Positions 43,424 through 52,308 of a stretch of DNA of 64,000 nt are shown piece by piece. The notes beneath the pieces are model-generated. The model did no database searches. It was not told the origin of the DNA and saw only the letters and a program-made list of their open reading frames with translations. The DNA comes from Shewanella sp. Choline-02u-19 (lineage in GTDB: Bacteria > Pseudomonadota > Gammaproteobacteria > Enterobacterales > Shewanellaceae). Location: contig NZ_PJBE01000013.1 of the NCBI RefSeq assembly GCF_002836205.1, forward strand, positions 1 through 64,000. The letters are read 5' to 3'. The translations under genes and the position numbers were made by a program. Each line of letters begins with the position of its first letter. Position 1 is the first letter of the stretch.

Positions 43424-44211
43424 AGACTGACTTGAAACTTAACGATTCAATTAAATTACCCGAAACGGCTTTTGAAGTTGCTGAGCATCTTGGCTTTTCA
43501 AAAGCTAAGAATGCTAACTGGGCTTGGCTTGAACTTGCGGGTTCAGTGCTGAGCTTTTATGTTGTCGATCGTCATGAACGTTTAGCTGGGCTACTCAATT
43601 GGTTTTATAATGACTTGGGTTTCTGTCCTCGCGAAGATTATTACAGTGCTGAGGCGGCAGATCTCGGTAAATGCATGACGTCAAAGCAAGGTAATAGCAC
43701 CACACTGGCAACAGTGTTAATGCTACTCGCAAAGCAGTTAGATCTGAAACTTGAACCGTTACTTTTACCGGGACAAACCGTACTGCTTAGCCAGATTGAT
43801 GACGATATTCGTTATATCGACCCTTTAACCGGTAATGAGTTTAGCAAGCACCAGTTGCATATATTGGTGCGGGGTGAGCTTGGTAATGCGGCAGCGTTAA
43901 AGCCGAGTTACTTAAAGCCAGTTTCAGTCAAGCGTCTAGTATCACGCATGATCCATGAGATGAAAGCGGGCAGTATTGTTGCGCATAAATTTGAGCCTGC
44001 GATGGAGTGCTGTAATTTACTGCTTCAATGGCACGCTGAAGATCTTAACCTCAATCGTGAACGGGCTTTTATTGCCCAGCAGTTGGGGTGTATCAGCGTT
44101 GCAACGGCTGACTTAAAGCATTTTGTCGATAACAGTCCACATGATCCCGTTATTGAACTGGTGAAGATGCAATTGAAAGAACTTAAAGAGGACGTTGAAA
44201 CGTTCCATTAA
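43420..44211 (+). CDS. SirB1 family protein, transglutaminase-like/TPR
   Basis: A 263-residue protein with an N-terminal transglutaminase-like region (GLLNWFYNDLGFCPREDYY, SKQGNSTTLATVLMLLAKQL) and C-terminal TPR-like helices. It matches the SirB1/YchA family. The start is TTG, overlapping the sirB2 stop. The family is widespread next to kdsA and prmC, but its role is not established. Confidence 0.9.
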   Translation: MKTDLKLNDSIKLPETAFEVAEHLGFSKAKNANWAWLELAGSVLSFYVVDRHERLAGLLNWFYNDLGFCPREDYYSAEAADLGKCMTSKQGNSTTLATVLMLLAKQLDLKLEPLLLPGQTVLLSQIDDDIRYIDPLTGNEFSKHQLHILVRGELGNAAALKPSYLKPVSVKRLVSRMIHEMKAGSIVAHKFEPAMECCNLLLQWHAEDLNLNRERAFIAQQLGCISVATADLKHFVDNSPHDPVIELVKMQLKELKEDVETFH

Positions 44212-44226
44212 GTGTAAAAAAAAGGA

Positions 44227-44246
44227 GGGCCTAACGGCCCTTTTTT
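44227..44246 (+). terminator. terminator of sirB2-sirB1
   Basis: Stem GGGCC/GGCCC with loop TAAC, then six T. Confidence 0.85.
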
Positions 44247-44375
44247 AGTAAAGCTATCATTAGTATTAGAGCGCACTAATGCGCCATTAATGAAACAACA
44301 AATTGAACAGCAAGAATAATAACTAGGCAAAGTACTGTAAATAAAAGTACCGCCATTATCAGGGAGATAGCGTCA

Positions 44376-45644
44376 ATGAGTAGTTCCGCTTCGGTCACCA
44401 GCGCATTAGTCACTAATGATGCAACAGCGCTCGGCATACTCGCCGTTGTGTTGGGTTTTGTTTTTTATACCAGCAACAGCAGTCACCCTTTTTGGAAGAA
44501 GTTTTATAAGTTCATTCCCGCATTATTGATGTGTTATTTTTTACCATCATTGCTCAATACCTTTAATATTATCGATGGTAGTACCTCGCAGCTGTATTTT
44601 GTCGCCTCGCGCTATTTGCTACCGGCTTGTTTAGTACTGCTTATTTTAAGTGTCGACTTGAAAGCCATCATGTCACTGGGTCCGAAAGCGATTATTATGT
44701 TTTTGACGGGTACCGTCGGCATTGTGATTGGCGGTCCGATTGCCTTGCTTATCGTCTCTAGCATCAACCCTGAAGTACTAGGCGTGACAGGCCCTGAGTC
44801 TGTATGGCGCGGTATGACTACGCTTGCGGGTAGCTGGATTGGCGGCGGCGCGAATCAGGCGGCAATGAAAGAGATCTACGAAGCCGGTGGTGAAATTTTC
44901 TCTATCATGGTGACCGTCGACGTTATTGTGGCTAATATTTGGATGGCAGTATTGCTGTTTATGGCATCAAAAGCCAAAGAGATTGATGCAAGAACCGGGG
45001 CAGACACTACGGCCTTAGAAGCATTGAAAGATAAAGTTGAAAAATACCATGCTGAAAATTCACGCATTCCAAGTCTAAATGACTTAATGATGATTGTAGC
45101 TGTGGGTTTTGGTATCACCGGCCTAGCCCATTTATTTGCCGACTTCTTAGGCCCATTTTTTGAAGCTAACTACCCTTGGACGCGCGATTATAGTTTAACC
45201 TCTAAATTCTTTTGGTTAATCGTAACGGTAACCACCATCGGCTTAGCAATGTCGTTCAGCCCTGTGCGCCATCTCGAAGCGGCTGGCGCGTCAAAAGTAG
45301 CGACTGTTTTCTTGTATATTTTGGTTGCGACCATTGGTTTACATATGGACGTGTCTAAACTATTTGATGTAGAAAATTTATGGTACTTTGCGATTGGTAT
45401 TATTTGGATGACAGTGCATGCGAGCTTTATGCTCATTGTCGCCAAAATAATTAAAGCGCCGCTGTTTTATATGGCGGTGGGCAGTCAAGCTAACGTCGGT
45501 GGCGCAGCGTCTGCGCCAGTGGTTGCTGCGGCATTCCATCCAGCGCTTGCGCCTGTTGGTGTGCTTCTGGCTGTGTTGGGCTATGCTTTAGGCACTTATA
45601 TGGCATGGATGTGTGGTCAAATCCTGCAAATAGTCGCAACCTAG
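44376..45644 (+). CDS. DUF819 family membrane protein
   Basis: A 422-residue protein with about eleven hydrophobic segments, matching the DUF819 (YjcL-like) family of probable transporters. Conserved glycine-rich segments are visible: TLAGSWIGGGANQAAMKEI and SQANVGGAASAPVVAAAF, arranged as an internal repeat, which suggests two inverted transport halves. Substrate unknown. It is followed 71 bp later by kdsA on the same strand with no clear terminator between, so they may be cotranscribed. Confidence 0.88.
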   Translation: MSSSASVTSALVTNDATALGILAVVLGFVFYTSNSSHPFWKKFYKFIPALLMCYFLPSLLNTFNIIDGSTSQLYFVASRYLLPACLVLLILSVDLKAIMSLGPKAIIMFLTGTVGIVIGGPIALLIVSSINPEVLGVTGPESVWRGMTTLAGSWIGGGANQAAMKEIYEAGGEIFSIMVTVDVIVANIWMAVLLFMASKAKEIDARTGADTTALEALKDKVEKYHAENSRIPSLNDLMMIVAVGFGITGLAHLFADFLGPFFEANYPWTRDYSLTSKFFWLIVTVTTIGLAMSFSPVRHLEAAGASKVATVFLYILVATIGLHMDVSKLFDVENLWYFAIGIIWMTVHASFMLIVAKIIKAPLFYMAVGSQANVGGAASAPVVAAAFHPALAPVGVLLAVLGYALGTYMAWMCGQILQIVAT

Positions 45645-45715
45645 TGTTATCGGTAACAATTTAATTTGAATAACGCCAAGGCAAAGGTCTTGGCTCACCA
45701 AGAGAGAAGAGATTG

Positions 45716-46564
45716 ATGAGCAATAAAACCATTGGTTTAGGGTCGATTGAAATCGCAAATGACAAACCTTTTGTGTTGTTTGGTGGTATGAATGTGCTGG
45801 AGTCACGTGATCTTGCAATGCAGATTGCCGAGACTTACGCGGAAGTGACTCAGAAACTGGGGATCCCTTACGTATTTAAAGCGTCATTTGATAAAGCGAA
45901 CCGCTCATCGGTTAACTCTTACCGTGGCCCTGGCATGGAAGAAGGTTTAAAGATTTTTCAAGAGATAAAAGCGACCTTTAACCTACCGATCATTACCGAT
46001 GTTCATGAAATACATCAGTGTGCTCCAGTGGCTGAAGTTGTTGATATTATTCAACTGCCAGCGTTCTTAGCACGTCAAACTGACTTGGTCGTGGCAATGG
46101 CTCAAACTGGCGCGATTATCAATGTTAAAAAGCCACAGTTTTTAGCGCCTCATGAGATGCGTCATATCATCTCTAAGTTTAATGAAGCGGGTAACGACAA
46201 TATTATATTGTGTGAGCGTGGTTCAAGCTTTGGCTATAACAACCTAGTGGTTGATATGTTAGGCATGGATGAGATGAAACAATCAGGCTATCCAGTGATG
46301 TTTGATGCGACTCATGCTTTACAACAGCCGGGTGGACGCAGCGATAGTGCTGGTGGACGCCGCGCTCAAGCAACAGAGCTTGCACGCAGTGGTATGGCAT
46401 TAGGTTTAGCGGGCTTGTTTATTGAAGCGCATCCAGATCCAGATAACGCAAAATGTGATGGACCTTGTGCATTGCCGTTAAACCAGTTAGAAAACTACTT
46501 AAAACAAATGAAAGCGGTCGATGATCTTGTTAAGTCATTTGAGCCAATCGATACCAGTAAGTAA
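45716..46564 (+). CDS. kdsA: 2-dehydro-3-deoxyphosphooctonate aldolase (KDO-8-P synthase)
   Basis: A 282-residue enzyme joining PEP and arabinose-5-phosphate to make KDO-8-phosphate for the LPS core. Conserved blocks: FGGMNVLESRDLAM, YVFKASFDKANRSSVNSYRG, FLARQTDLVVAMA, MFDATHALQQPGG and EAHPDPDNAKCDGPCALPL. The ATG at 45716 follows AAGAGAGAAGAG; a TTG one codon earlier is less likely. Confidence 0.97.
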   Translation: MSNKTIGLGSIEIANDKPFVLFGGMNVLESRDLAMQIAETYAEVTQKLGIPYVFKASFDKANRSSVNSYRGPGMEEGLKIFQEIKATFNLPIITDVHEIHQCAPVAEVVDIIQLPAFLARQTDLVVAMAQTGAIINVKKPQFLAPHEMRHIISKFNEAGNDNIILCERGSSFGYNNLVVDMLGMDEMKQSGYPVMFDATHALQQPGGRSDSAGGRRAQATELARSGMALGLAGLFIEAHPDPDNAKCDGPCALPLNQLENYLKQMKAVDDLVKSFEPIDTSK

Positions 46565-46592
46565 TTTGTCACTTAAAGTCTATTTACTGCTA

Positions 46593-46620
46593 AAGCCTCG
46601 TTGAACAACGGGGCTTTTTT
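46593..46620 (+). terminator. terminator of kdsA
   Basis: Stem AAGCCTCGTTG/CAACGGGGCTT (one G-T pair) with a two-base loop, followed by T. Confidence 0.85.
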
Positions 46621-46648
46621 ATGCCTATCTGAAACTGCAACAGTAGTA

Positions 46649-46902
46649 ATACCAATCAGTATAAAGATTTGATCGCTCAGCGAGAATTTAGCGGTTCTTA
46701 GGCAAAGCCGCGAGTGAAGAGCATAGTCATTCTACGTTTAAGCTCGTTAACGCCGCATCAGAATCGCTAAAACTCGCCTATTAGGAGTGTTTTGGACTGC
46801 CTACTTCTGCGTTGAATGTACTCATAAGGGGATAACCATTATGTCCCCCATTCGCCTTGAATGAGTTTGCCAAAAACACTCTGAGTAGATACTGATTGGT
46901 AT
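46649..46902. mobile_element. 254-bp miniature inverted-repeat element
   Basis: Perfect 14-bp terminal inverted repeats, ATACCAATCAGTAT at 46649-46662 and its complement at 46889-46902, enclose a stretch with no gene. The ends are flanked by TA-rich bases, which would fit a TA target. It differs from the element at 4838 in terminal sequence (ACCAATCAG versus ACCAATTGC) but is nearly the same size and shares the first six bases of the repeat, so the two may be related families. It fills most of the 500-bp gap between kdsA and the next gene. Confidence 0.75.
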
Positions 46903-47064
46903 AACGCTATCTAATTTAAAATCAGCCGCTTAATTTAAGCTTGGGTAAAGCCACGAATTATATCCTATCGTTTACTAAGAAATCCGCGTTGCTGAGGTTG
47001 AGCCTGATGTATAGGTTTTCGCTTTTTAGCCAGACGGATAAAAACAAAATAGGTTGGATTGATT

Positions 47065-48624
47065 ATGGCGAGTACACAAATCCCTGCTGATAACGGTGCG
47101 CAGGGCATGCTAGGTAAAGCGCTGGACGGTATTGAACGTGTGGGTAATAAATTACCTGATCCGGCGATGTTATTTCTAATACTGATGTTTGCAGTGTGGG
47201 GGCTCTCAGCGCTGCTGTCTGGTGTCAGTTTTGATGCGATAGACCCTCGGACTGACAGCCCAATTGTGGTGAACAATCTCCTGAGTGCGGAAGCACTCAC
47301 TCACTTCCTAACCTCCATGGTTAGCACTTTTACCGCATTCGCTCCTTTAGGCGTAGTACTAGTTGCTATGCTAGGTGTTGGCGTCGCAGAGCATTCTGGC
47401 TTTATCAATACAGCGCTTAAACAGATGCTCAAGATAACGCCGGCAAAGTTTCTGACTCCTGCAGTGGTGCTGGTGGGTATTATCTCGCATACCGCAACCG
47501 ATGCGGGTTACGTGGTGGTGATCCCGCTGGCTGGGGTTATCTTTTTCACTGTCGGACGACACCCATTAGCGGGAATAGCTGCAGCCTTTGCAGGAGTATC
47601 GGGTGGATTCTGTGCCAACTTCATTCCATCGGGAATCGACCCGTTACTGCAAAGCTTTACTCAGTCAGCGGCGCAAATTGTTGACCCAAGTATTGAGATA
47701 AACCCGCTTAACAACTGGTTTTTTGCGGCCTCTTCTTGTATTCCAATCACGCTGCTGATTTGGTGGTTAACCGATAAAGTGCTTGAGCCTAGACTAAATC
47801 GAACCCATAAGGTAAACCGTGATGAAGTGGACTTACCGGCGATGGATAAGGTTACGCCTATAGAGTTGAAAGCATTTCGAAGTGCCTCTTTAGTGATGTT
47901 AATCGCGATAGTGGGCTTTTTCTCACTAACTCTGCCAGAAACCTCAACTCTGCGTGATAGTAACGGCTCACTGACCAGTTTTAGTGCTCCTTTGATGCAG
48001 TCTATTGTACCGCTGATATTTATCTTTTTTATGTTGCCCGGACTCGTGTATGGCTATATCACCGGCAGTTTTAAAAACTCGAGTGATGTAGTGCAAGCAA
48101 TGTCTAAATCGATGAGTGGTATGTCGCATTACATTGTAATGGCATTTTTCTGCGCTCAATTTGTAGCAGCATTTTCGGCATCGAATCTTGGGGCGCTAAT
48201 TGCAGTTGAGGGAGCTAGTGGTCTTAAAGCGCTTAACTTACCGGCAGAGATAACCGTTGTGGGGATGATTATACTGGTTGGTTTTGTAAACCTGTTTGTG
48301 GGTTCATCCTCGGCAAAATGGGCATTGATAGGGCCAGTACTGGTGCCAATGTTGATGCAGCTCAATATCAGTCCAGATTTATCGCAAGCCGCTTATAGGG
48401 TAGGGGATTCAAGTTCCAACATCATTACCCCACTGATGCCTTATTTCCCGTTAGTGGTGGTCTATTGCCAGCGTTATGTGAAGGGTATTGGCATAGGAAC
48501 GCTGATCTCTATGATGTTGCCGTTTAGCCTTGCCTTAATGACGATTTGGAGTGGTTGGTTACTGCTTTATTGGTCAATCGGATTACCGCTAGGGCTAGGG
48601 TCTAGTTACAGCTACGGCTTATAA
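47065..48624 (+). CDS. AbgT family transporter
   Basis: A 519-residue inner-membrane protein of the AbgT family (p-aminobenzoyl-glutamate uptake in E. coli; several relatives export sulfonamides). Family blocks include GIERVGNKLPDPAMLFLILM, VLVAMLGVGVAEHSGFI, FIPSGIDPLL and the C-terminal MPYFPLVVVYCQRY. About a dozen membrane segments. The start is the ATG at 47065. No abgAB hydrolase genes are nearby, so the substrate is open. Confidence 0.92.
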   Translation: MASTQIPADNGAQGMLGKALDGIERVGNKLPDPAMLFLILMFAVWGLSALLSGVSFDAIDPRTDSPIVVNNLLSAEALTHFLTSMVSTFTAFAPLGVVLVAMLGVGVAEHSGFINTALKQMLKITPAKFLTPAVVLVGIISHTATDAGYVVVIPLAGVIFFTVGRHPLAGIAAAFAGVSGGFCANFIPSGIDPLLQSFTQSAAQIVDPSIEINPLNNWFFAASSCIPITLLIWWLTDKVLEPRLNRTHKVNRDEVDLPAMDKVTPIELKAFRSASLVMLIAIVGFFSLTLPETSTLRDSNGSLTSFSAPLMQSIVPLIFIFFMLPGLVYGYITGSFKNSSDVVQAMSKSMSGMSHYIVMAFFCAQFVAAFSASNLGALIAVEGASGLKALNLPAEITVVGMIILVGFVNLFVGSSSAKWALIGPVLVPMLMQLNISPDLSQAAYRVGDSSSNIITPLMPYFPLVVVYCQRYVKGIGIGTLISMMLPFSLALMTIWSGWLLLYWSIGLPLGLGSSYSYGL

Positions 48625-48670
48625 TTTAATGAGTGACTAATGTCAGTGTTAATGTGTGCAGCAAGCTAAT

Positions 48671-48700
48671 AAAAGGCCAAGTTATTTAACTTGGCCTTTT
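48671..48700 (+). terminator. terminator of the AbgT gene
   Basis: Near-perfect palindrome AAAAGGCCAAGTTA-TTT-AACTTGGCCTTTT. It may act in both directions. Confidence 0.85.
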
Positions 48701-48881
48701 ATATATCGGGAGCTTGGTAATATCGAGGTTTTTACTGATGATGAATCGAGCTAATTTGATGAAGTACACTCTCCTTATCATCCTCACTAATATTCACTAT
48801 TTAGCTGAATGCAGAGCGTATCTTCGCTAACCATTGCATAATGGACCGAAATATCCTCTAAATTTAGGTGTGCAGTATAAG

Positions 48882-49757
48882 ATGGGATGGATTCTTTTTA
48901 CTTTTCTTGCCGCGTCAATGCAGGCATGGCGTAACGCATTTCAAAGCCAACTCAGTAAAGACGTTAATACCGCAGCGGTAACTTTGGCGCGCTTTTTATG
49001 GGCGACGCCTATTGCACTGGTTTATTTAGGCGGTTTATATTATTGGCAGCCGGTCGGGCTGCCTTTTGTTACTCTGACATTTAGCCTTTATGTGCTTGCA
49101 GCCGCAGCAATGCAGATCCTTGCCACCGTGCTGATGGTTAAGCTGTTCAAAATGCGAAACTTTGCAGTGGGTGCTGGTTTAGCTAAAAGTGAAGCTTTGA
49201 TGGCTGCTATTTTTGGCGTGGTATTTTTTGGCACTTACCTATCATGGCTAGGCTGGTTGGGAGTCTTGCTTGGCGGTGTTGCTGTTTTCATCATGAGCAG
49301 TGGTCATAAGTTAAAACAGATATCCATTCCCACTGTGATGCTAGGTATCGCTTGTGGCAGTGCATTTGCACTGACTTCACTTTGGGTACGAGCTGCTAGT
49401 CTAAGTTTGGATCTGCCATTTCCTCACCGTGCGGCCTGGGTACTATTGTTCGTTATTGCGATCCAGACATCGGTACTAGTGTTGTATGCCTATGTGGTTG
49501 ATCGAAGGACGATTGATAGCCTATTAAAACGCCCGAAACTGACGTTATTAACCAGTACCACCAGTTGTTTAGGCTCTATTGGTTGGTTTAGCGCTATGTC
49601 TCTGCAAACAGTGCCGTATGTTAAAACACTTGGGCAAATTGAGGTGTTCTTTACGCTGTTAATTGCCGCTTTCTGGTTAAAAGAAAAGGTCAAAATAAAA
49701 GATATGGCTGCGCTAGTGATGATCGCAATCGCGGCGATTTTGGTGATGTGGGGTTAA
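48882..49757 (+). CDS. EamA/DMT family transporter
   Basis: About 291 residues in two halves of five membrane helices each, the EamA plan of the drug/metabolite transporter superfamily. Typical segments: ALVYLGGLYYWQPVG, GAGLAKSEALMAAIFGVVFF, TLGQIEVFFTLLIAAFWLKE. The ATG at 48882 begins at the first helix (MGWILFTFLAASMQAWRNAF); a frame 16 codons longer has no ribosome site. Substrate unknown. Confidence 0.88.
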   Translation: MGWILFTFLAASMQAWRNAFQSQLSKDVNTAAVTLARFLWATPIALVYLGGLYYWQPVGLPFVTLTFSLYVLAAAAMQILATVLMVKLFKMRNFAVGAGLAKSEALMAAIFGVVFFGTYLSWLGWLGVLLGGVAVFIMSSGHKLKQISIPTVMLGIACGSAFALTSLWVRAASLSLDLPFPHRAAWVLLFVIAIQTSVLVLYAYVVDRRTIDSLLKRPKLTLLTSTTSCLGSIGWFSAMSLQTVPYVKTLGQIEVFFTLLIAAFWLKEKVKIKDMAALVMIAIAAILVMWG

Positions 49758-49805
49758 CGCTAAACTTCAATACCGCGAGACTCTTAATTCTGTTCTTAGA
49801 TTCAA

Positions 49806-50507
49806 CTAACCAGCCTGATATCTATGCGATAGATAGCGGCTTATGTTAATCGATATGTGAGCTGCTAGGACTCCGAAGGTTGCCCCTGCAAGTAGATCAC
49901 CTAAGAAATGGTAGTTCTGGCCGACTTGTCCAGCTATCGCCCCTAACATGGCTATCATCCAAATCCCTTTTAAGCGTGGAAACCGCCACCAAAATACGCT
50001 CACTAGTGCGAAGGTAAAAAGGGCATGCCCAGAGGGAAAGGAGTTATAAGCGAGCCCTTGGGCAAATGGGTGGAAGCCCTCTACACCATCGGTAATCCAG
50101 GATGGATTGCTCCCCGTTGCGGTATGGACCCAAGTTTCAGGCCAAGTACGACCAAAGGCAAACTTAGCACTCACACGAACGGCACTGGCCATGATTAAGG
50201 TAATAGTGAGCGTGAGTGCGAGCGAAGCAAACTTTTCTCGGCCTTTGGGGGTAATGCAGCAGATAAGTACCAAGGCGGATAATATTTCAAACAGTAGCGG
50301 CATTTGACTCAAGGGTTTAAAGATATAACTGGCGTGACTATACTGATGCATCCAACTGGCAATGCCGCGATCGAGAAATAGCACACTGAAAAGTGTCAGT
50401 GATAGGGCGGCAAGGTACAGCCATATACTGGTGCGGATATTAATTGATGGCGCAAACTCTGTAGTAGGTAAACGCATGTTAATTGAAGTTGTAGGCTTAC
50501 TCATCAA
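49806..50507 (-). CDS. PAP2 family phosphatase
   Basis: A 233-residue membrane protein with about six helices and the three PAP2 motifs in recognisable form: KFAFGRTWPE (K-x-x-x-x-R-x-x-P-like), PSGH (NSFPSGHALF) and GQNYHFLGDLLAG (catalytic histidine and aspartate). Enzymes of this type dephosphorylate lipid phosphates such as undecaprenyl pyrophosphate, or phosphatidylglycerol phosphate. The second M (49806..50504) is an equally possible start. It stands alone. Confidence 0.88.
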   Translation of the reverse strand: MMSKPTTSINMRLPTTEFAPSINIRTSIWLYLAALSLTLFSVLFLDRGIASWMHQYSHASYIFKPLSQMPLLFEILSALVLICCITPKGREKFASLALTLTITLIMASAVRVSAKFAFGRTWPETWVHTATGSNPSWITDGVEGFHPFAQGLAYNSFPSGHALFTFALVSVFWWRFPRLKGIWMIAMLGAIAGQVGQNYHFLGDLLAGATFGVLAAHISINISRYLSHRYQAG

Positions 50508-50582
50508 TGGCTTAGCAGCAGTTTTAGTTGCTAAAGAGTTTAAGGATTGAGGCTGCTAAGCACAAGTGATTTTGCGATGTAC

Positions 50583-50687
50583 TTATTGCTTGCGTGATGC
50601 TTTCATTGCAATAGCAATACAGATTGCAGCGCCACCCCAAGTGATGATCAGTGCAAGTACCATCATAATGATTGCTCCAGTACTCAT
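50583..50687 (-). CDS. MetS-like small subunit of the NSS transporter
   Basis: A 34-residue protein: MSTGAIIMMVLALIITWGGA then AICIAIAMKASRKQ. It has one membrane helix and a basic tail, matching the MetS-type small subunit described with NSS methionine/alanine transporters. Its ATG overlaps the transporter's stop by four bases (ATGA), so it is made right after the transporter and probably in equal amounts. Too short for most gene finders. Confidence 0.88.
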   Translation of the reverse strand: MSTGAIIMMVLALIITWGGAAICIAIAMKASRKQ

Positions 50688-52183
50688 GGTTTACGCTCCT
50701 GTGGTAGGTGTTGATTCGACACTAGGCCGATAAAGATGGCACAAAAAAGCATTAGTGCGATAAGACCCCAGCCTAAAAGTAATTGATCGACGACGGGGTA
50801 GTCGCCATAGCCATTTTGAATAGTATTAATGAGGTTTTTGACCAGGATCCCTGCCAACATAATAGGGCTAATAAAGCGTAAGCAGACGATAAGCCACTTA
50901 CCTACGCTAAACTCGCTACTGCGATTAACATAATCTCTGACATCTGCCAGTTTGAACAGCCAGCCCATGATCAATAGCTCAATCAAACAACTGGTCAGCA
51001 GTGCAACGTTGTTGATGAAGTAGTCCACCAGATCCAATAGCAGTAAGCCGCCATTACTGGAGAATGCAAGTGAGGTGATATAGCCTAGGGCACACACTAA
51101 CAAGGCAGCTTTCTTTCTTGAAATAGTGATTTTATCAATCACCGCGGATACCACGGCTTCAATTATCGATATATGCGAGCTAAGCCCTGCAACCACTAAG
51201 GCAAGAAAGAACAATGGTCCGAGAATATATGGTATTGGTAATAAGTTGATTGCTGCAGGAATAGTGACAAACGCGAGTCCCACCCCAGAGGTGACTACTT
51301 CGGTGATCGGTTTCGATTGTTCAGCAGCCATATAACCCAATACCGCAAAAATCATGATCCCACCGAGTATAGAGAAACCACAATTGATCAGTACGGTCAT
51401 AAAGGCATTGTTGTTGATATCCGATTTCTCTGGTAAATAACTGGAGTAGGCCAGCATGATGGCAAAGCCAACACTGAGGGTGAAAAATATCTGTCCATAA
51501 GCGGCTGACCATACTTTAGCATCGAGAATTTTACTAAAGTCAGGCCTAAACAGGTAGTTGAGCCCATCTAAAGCGCCGGGCAACATAACGATCCTACCAA
51601 TAAGCACTAACACCATGATAAATAGCAAAGGCATCATTATTTTACTGGCGCGTTCGATGCCAGCTTTCACACCGGAATAAACCGCCAGAGTGGTTATTGA
51701 CCAGGCGACCGTCATCGGTATTGCAATGTGGAATTGTAGGTCACCAAGCTTAGTGGGGGAGTTGTCGCCTAGCGCTAAGTATTCGTCGAAAAAGAAACTA
51801 TTGGTGTCGGTGCCCCAACTTTGGTCGACAGAGAATACTAGATAGGACATTGCCCAGCCAATAATAGCGACATAATAAACGGCAATAACCGCTGCGATAA
51901 AGACTTGAAACCAACCTAACCATTCGAGTCGTAACCCAATACTTTGCCCTAGCTTGGCGAACACCTTTGGCGCTGCTCCGCGGTATTTATGGCCGAGGCT
52001 AAATTCCATAATCATAAATGGAATACCTGCTGAGAGCATGGCAAATAGGTAAGGGATAAAAAACGCACCACCGCCATTTTCATAAGCCATATAGGGGAAG
52101 CGCCAGATATTGCCTAAACCTATGGCTGAGCCTACAGCGGCTAGAATGAAGCCGGTTCTAGAATTCCATTGTTCTCTTTGCAT
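50684..52183 (-). CDS. sodium-dependent (NSS/SNF) amino-acid transporter
   Basis: A 499-residue neurotransmitter:sodium symporter with about twelve helices. The N-terminal GFILAAVGSAIGLGNIWRFP is the sodium/substrate motif of TM1, with MIMEFSLGH and the TM6 SVGFAIMLAYSSYLPE also typical. The overlapping MetS-like small gene suggests a MetP-type transporter of methionine, alanine or similar. No terminator is seen before the small gene. Confidence 0.93.
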   Translation of the reverse strand: MQREQWNSRTGFILAAVGSAIGLGNIWRFPYMAYENGGGAFFIPYLFAMLSAGIPFMIMEFSLGHKYRGAAPKVFAKLGQSIGLRLEWLGWFQVFIAAVIAVYYVAIIGWAMSYLVFSVDQSWGTDTNSFFFDEYLALGDNSPTKLGDLQFHIAIPMTVAWSITTLAVYSGVKAGIERASKIMMPLLFIMVLVLIGRIVMLPGALDGLNYLFRPDFSKILDAKVWSAAYGQIFFTLSVGFAIMLAYSSYLPEKSDINNNAFMTVLINCGFSILGGIMIFAVLGYMAAEQSKPITEVVTSGVGLAFVTIPAAINLLPIPYILGPLFFLALVVAGLSSHISIIEAVVSAVIDKITISRKKAALLVCALGYITSLAFSSNGGLLLLDLVDYFINNVALLTSCLIELLIMGWLFKLADVRDYVNRSSEFSVGKWLIVCLRFISPIMLAGILVKNLINTIQNGYGDYPVVDQLLLGWGLIALMLFCAIFIGLVSNQHLPQERKP

Positions 52184-52308
52184 CGAACGCGCCTTTTCCT
52201 TCCAATTACTTGATTGTAAATTGGCTGTGGTGGCTTAATTTTAGTCTGAATTCAGAATCTTGCTTGAAATGACGCAGCGCTTTATACATTGGTCATTAGC
52301 TGCAGGGC

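Noticed and set aside
46965..47300. 111-codon minus-strand frame over the start of the AbgT gene
   Set aside because: It overlaps the well-supported AbgT coding sequence on the other strand.
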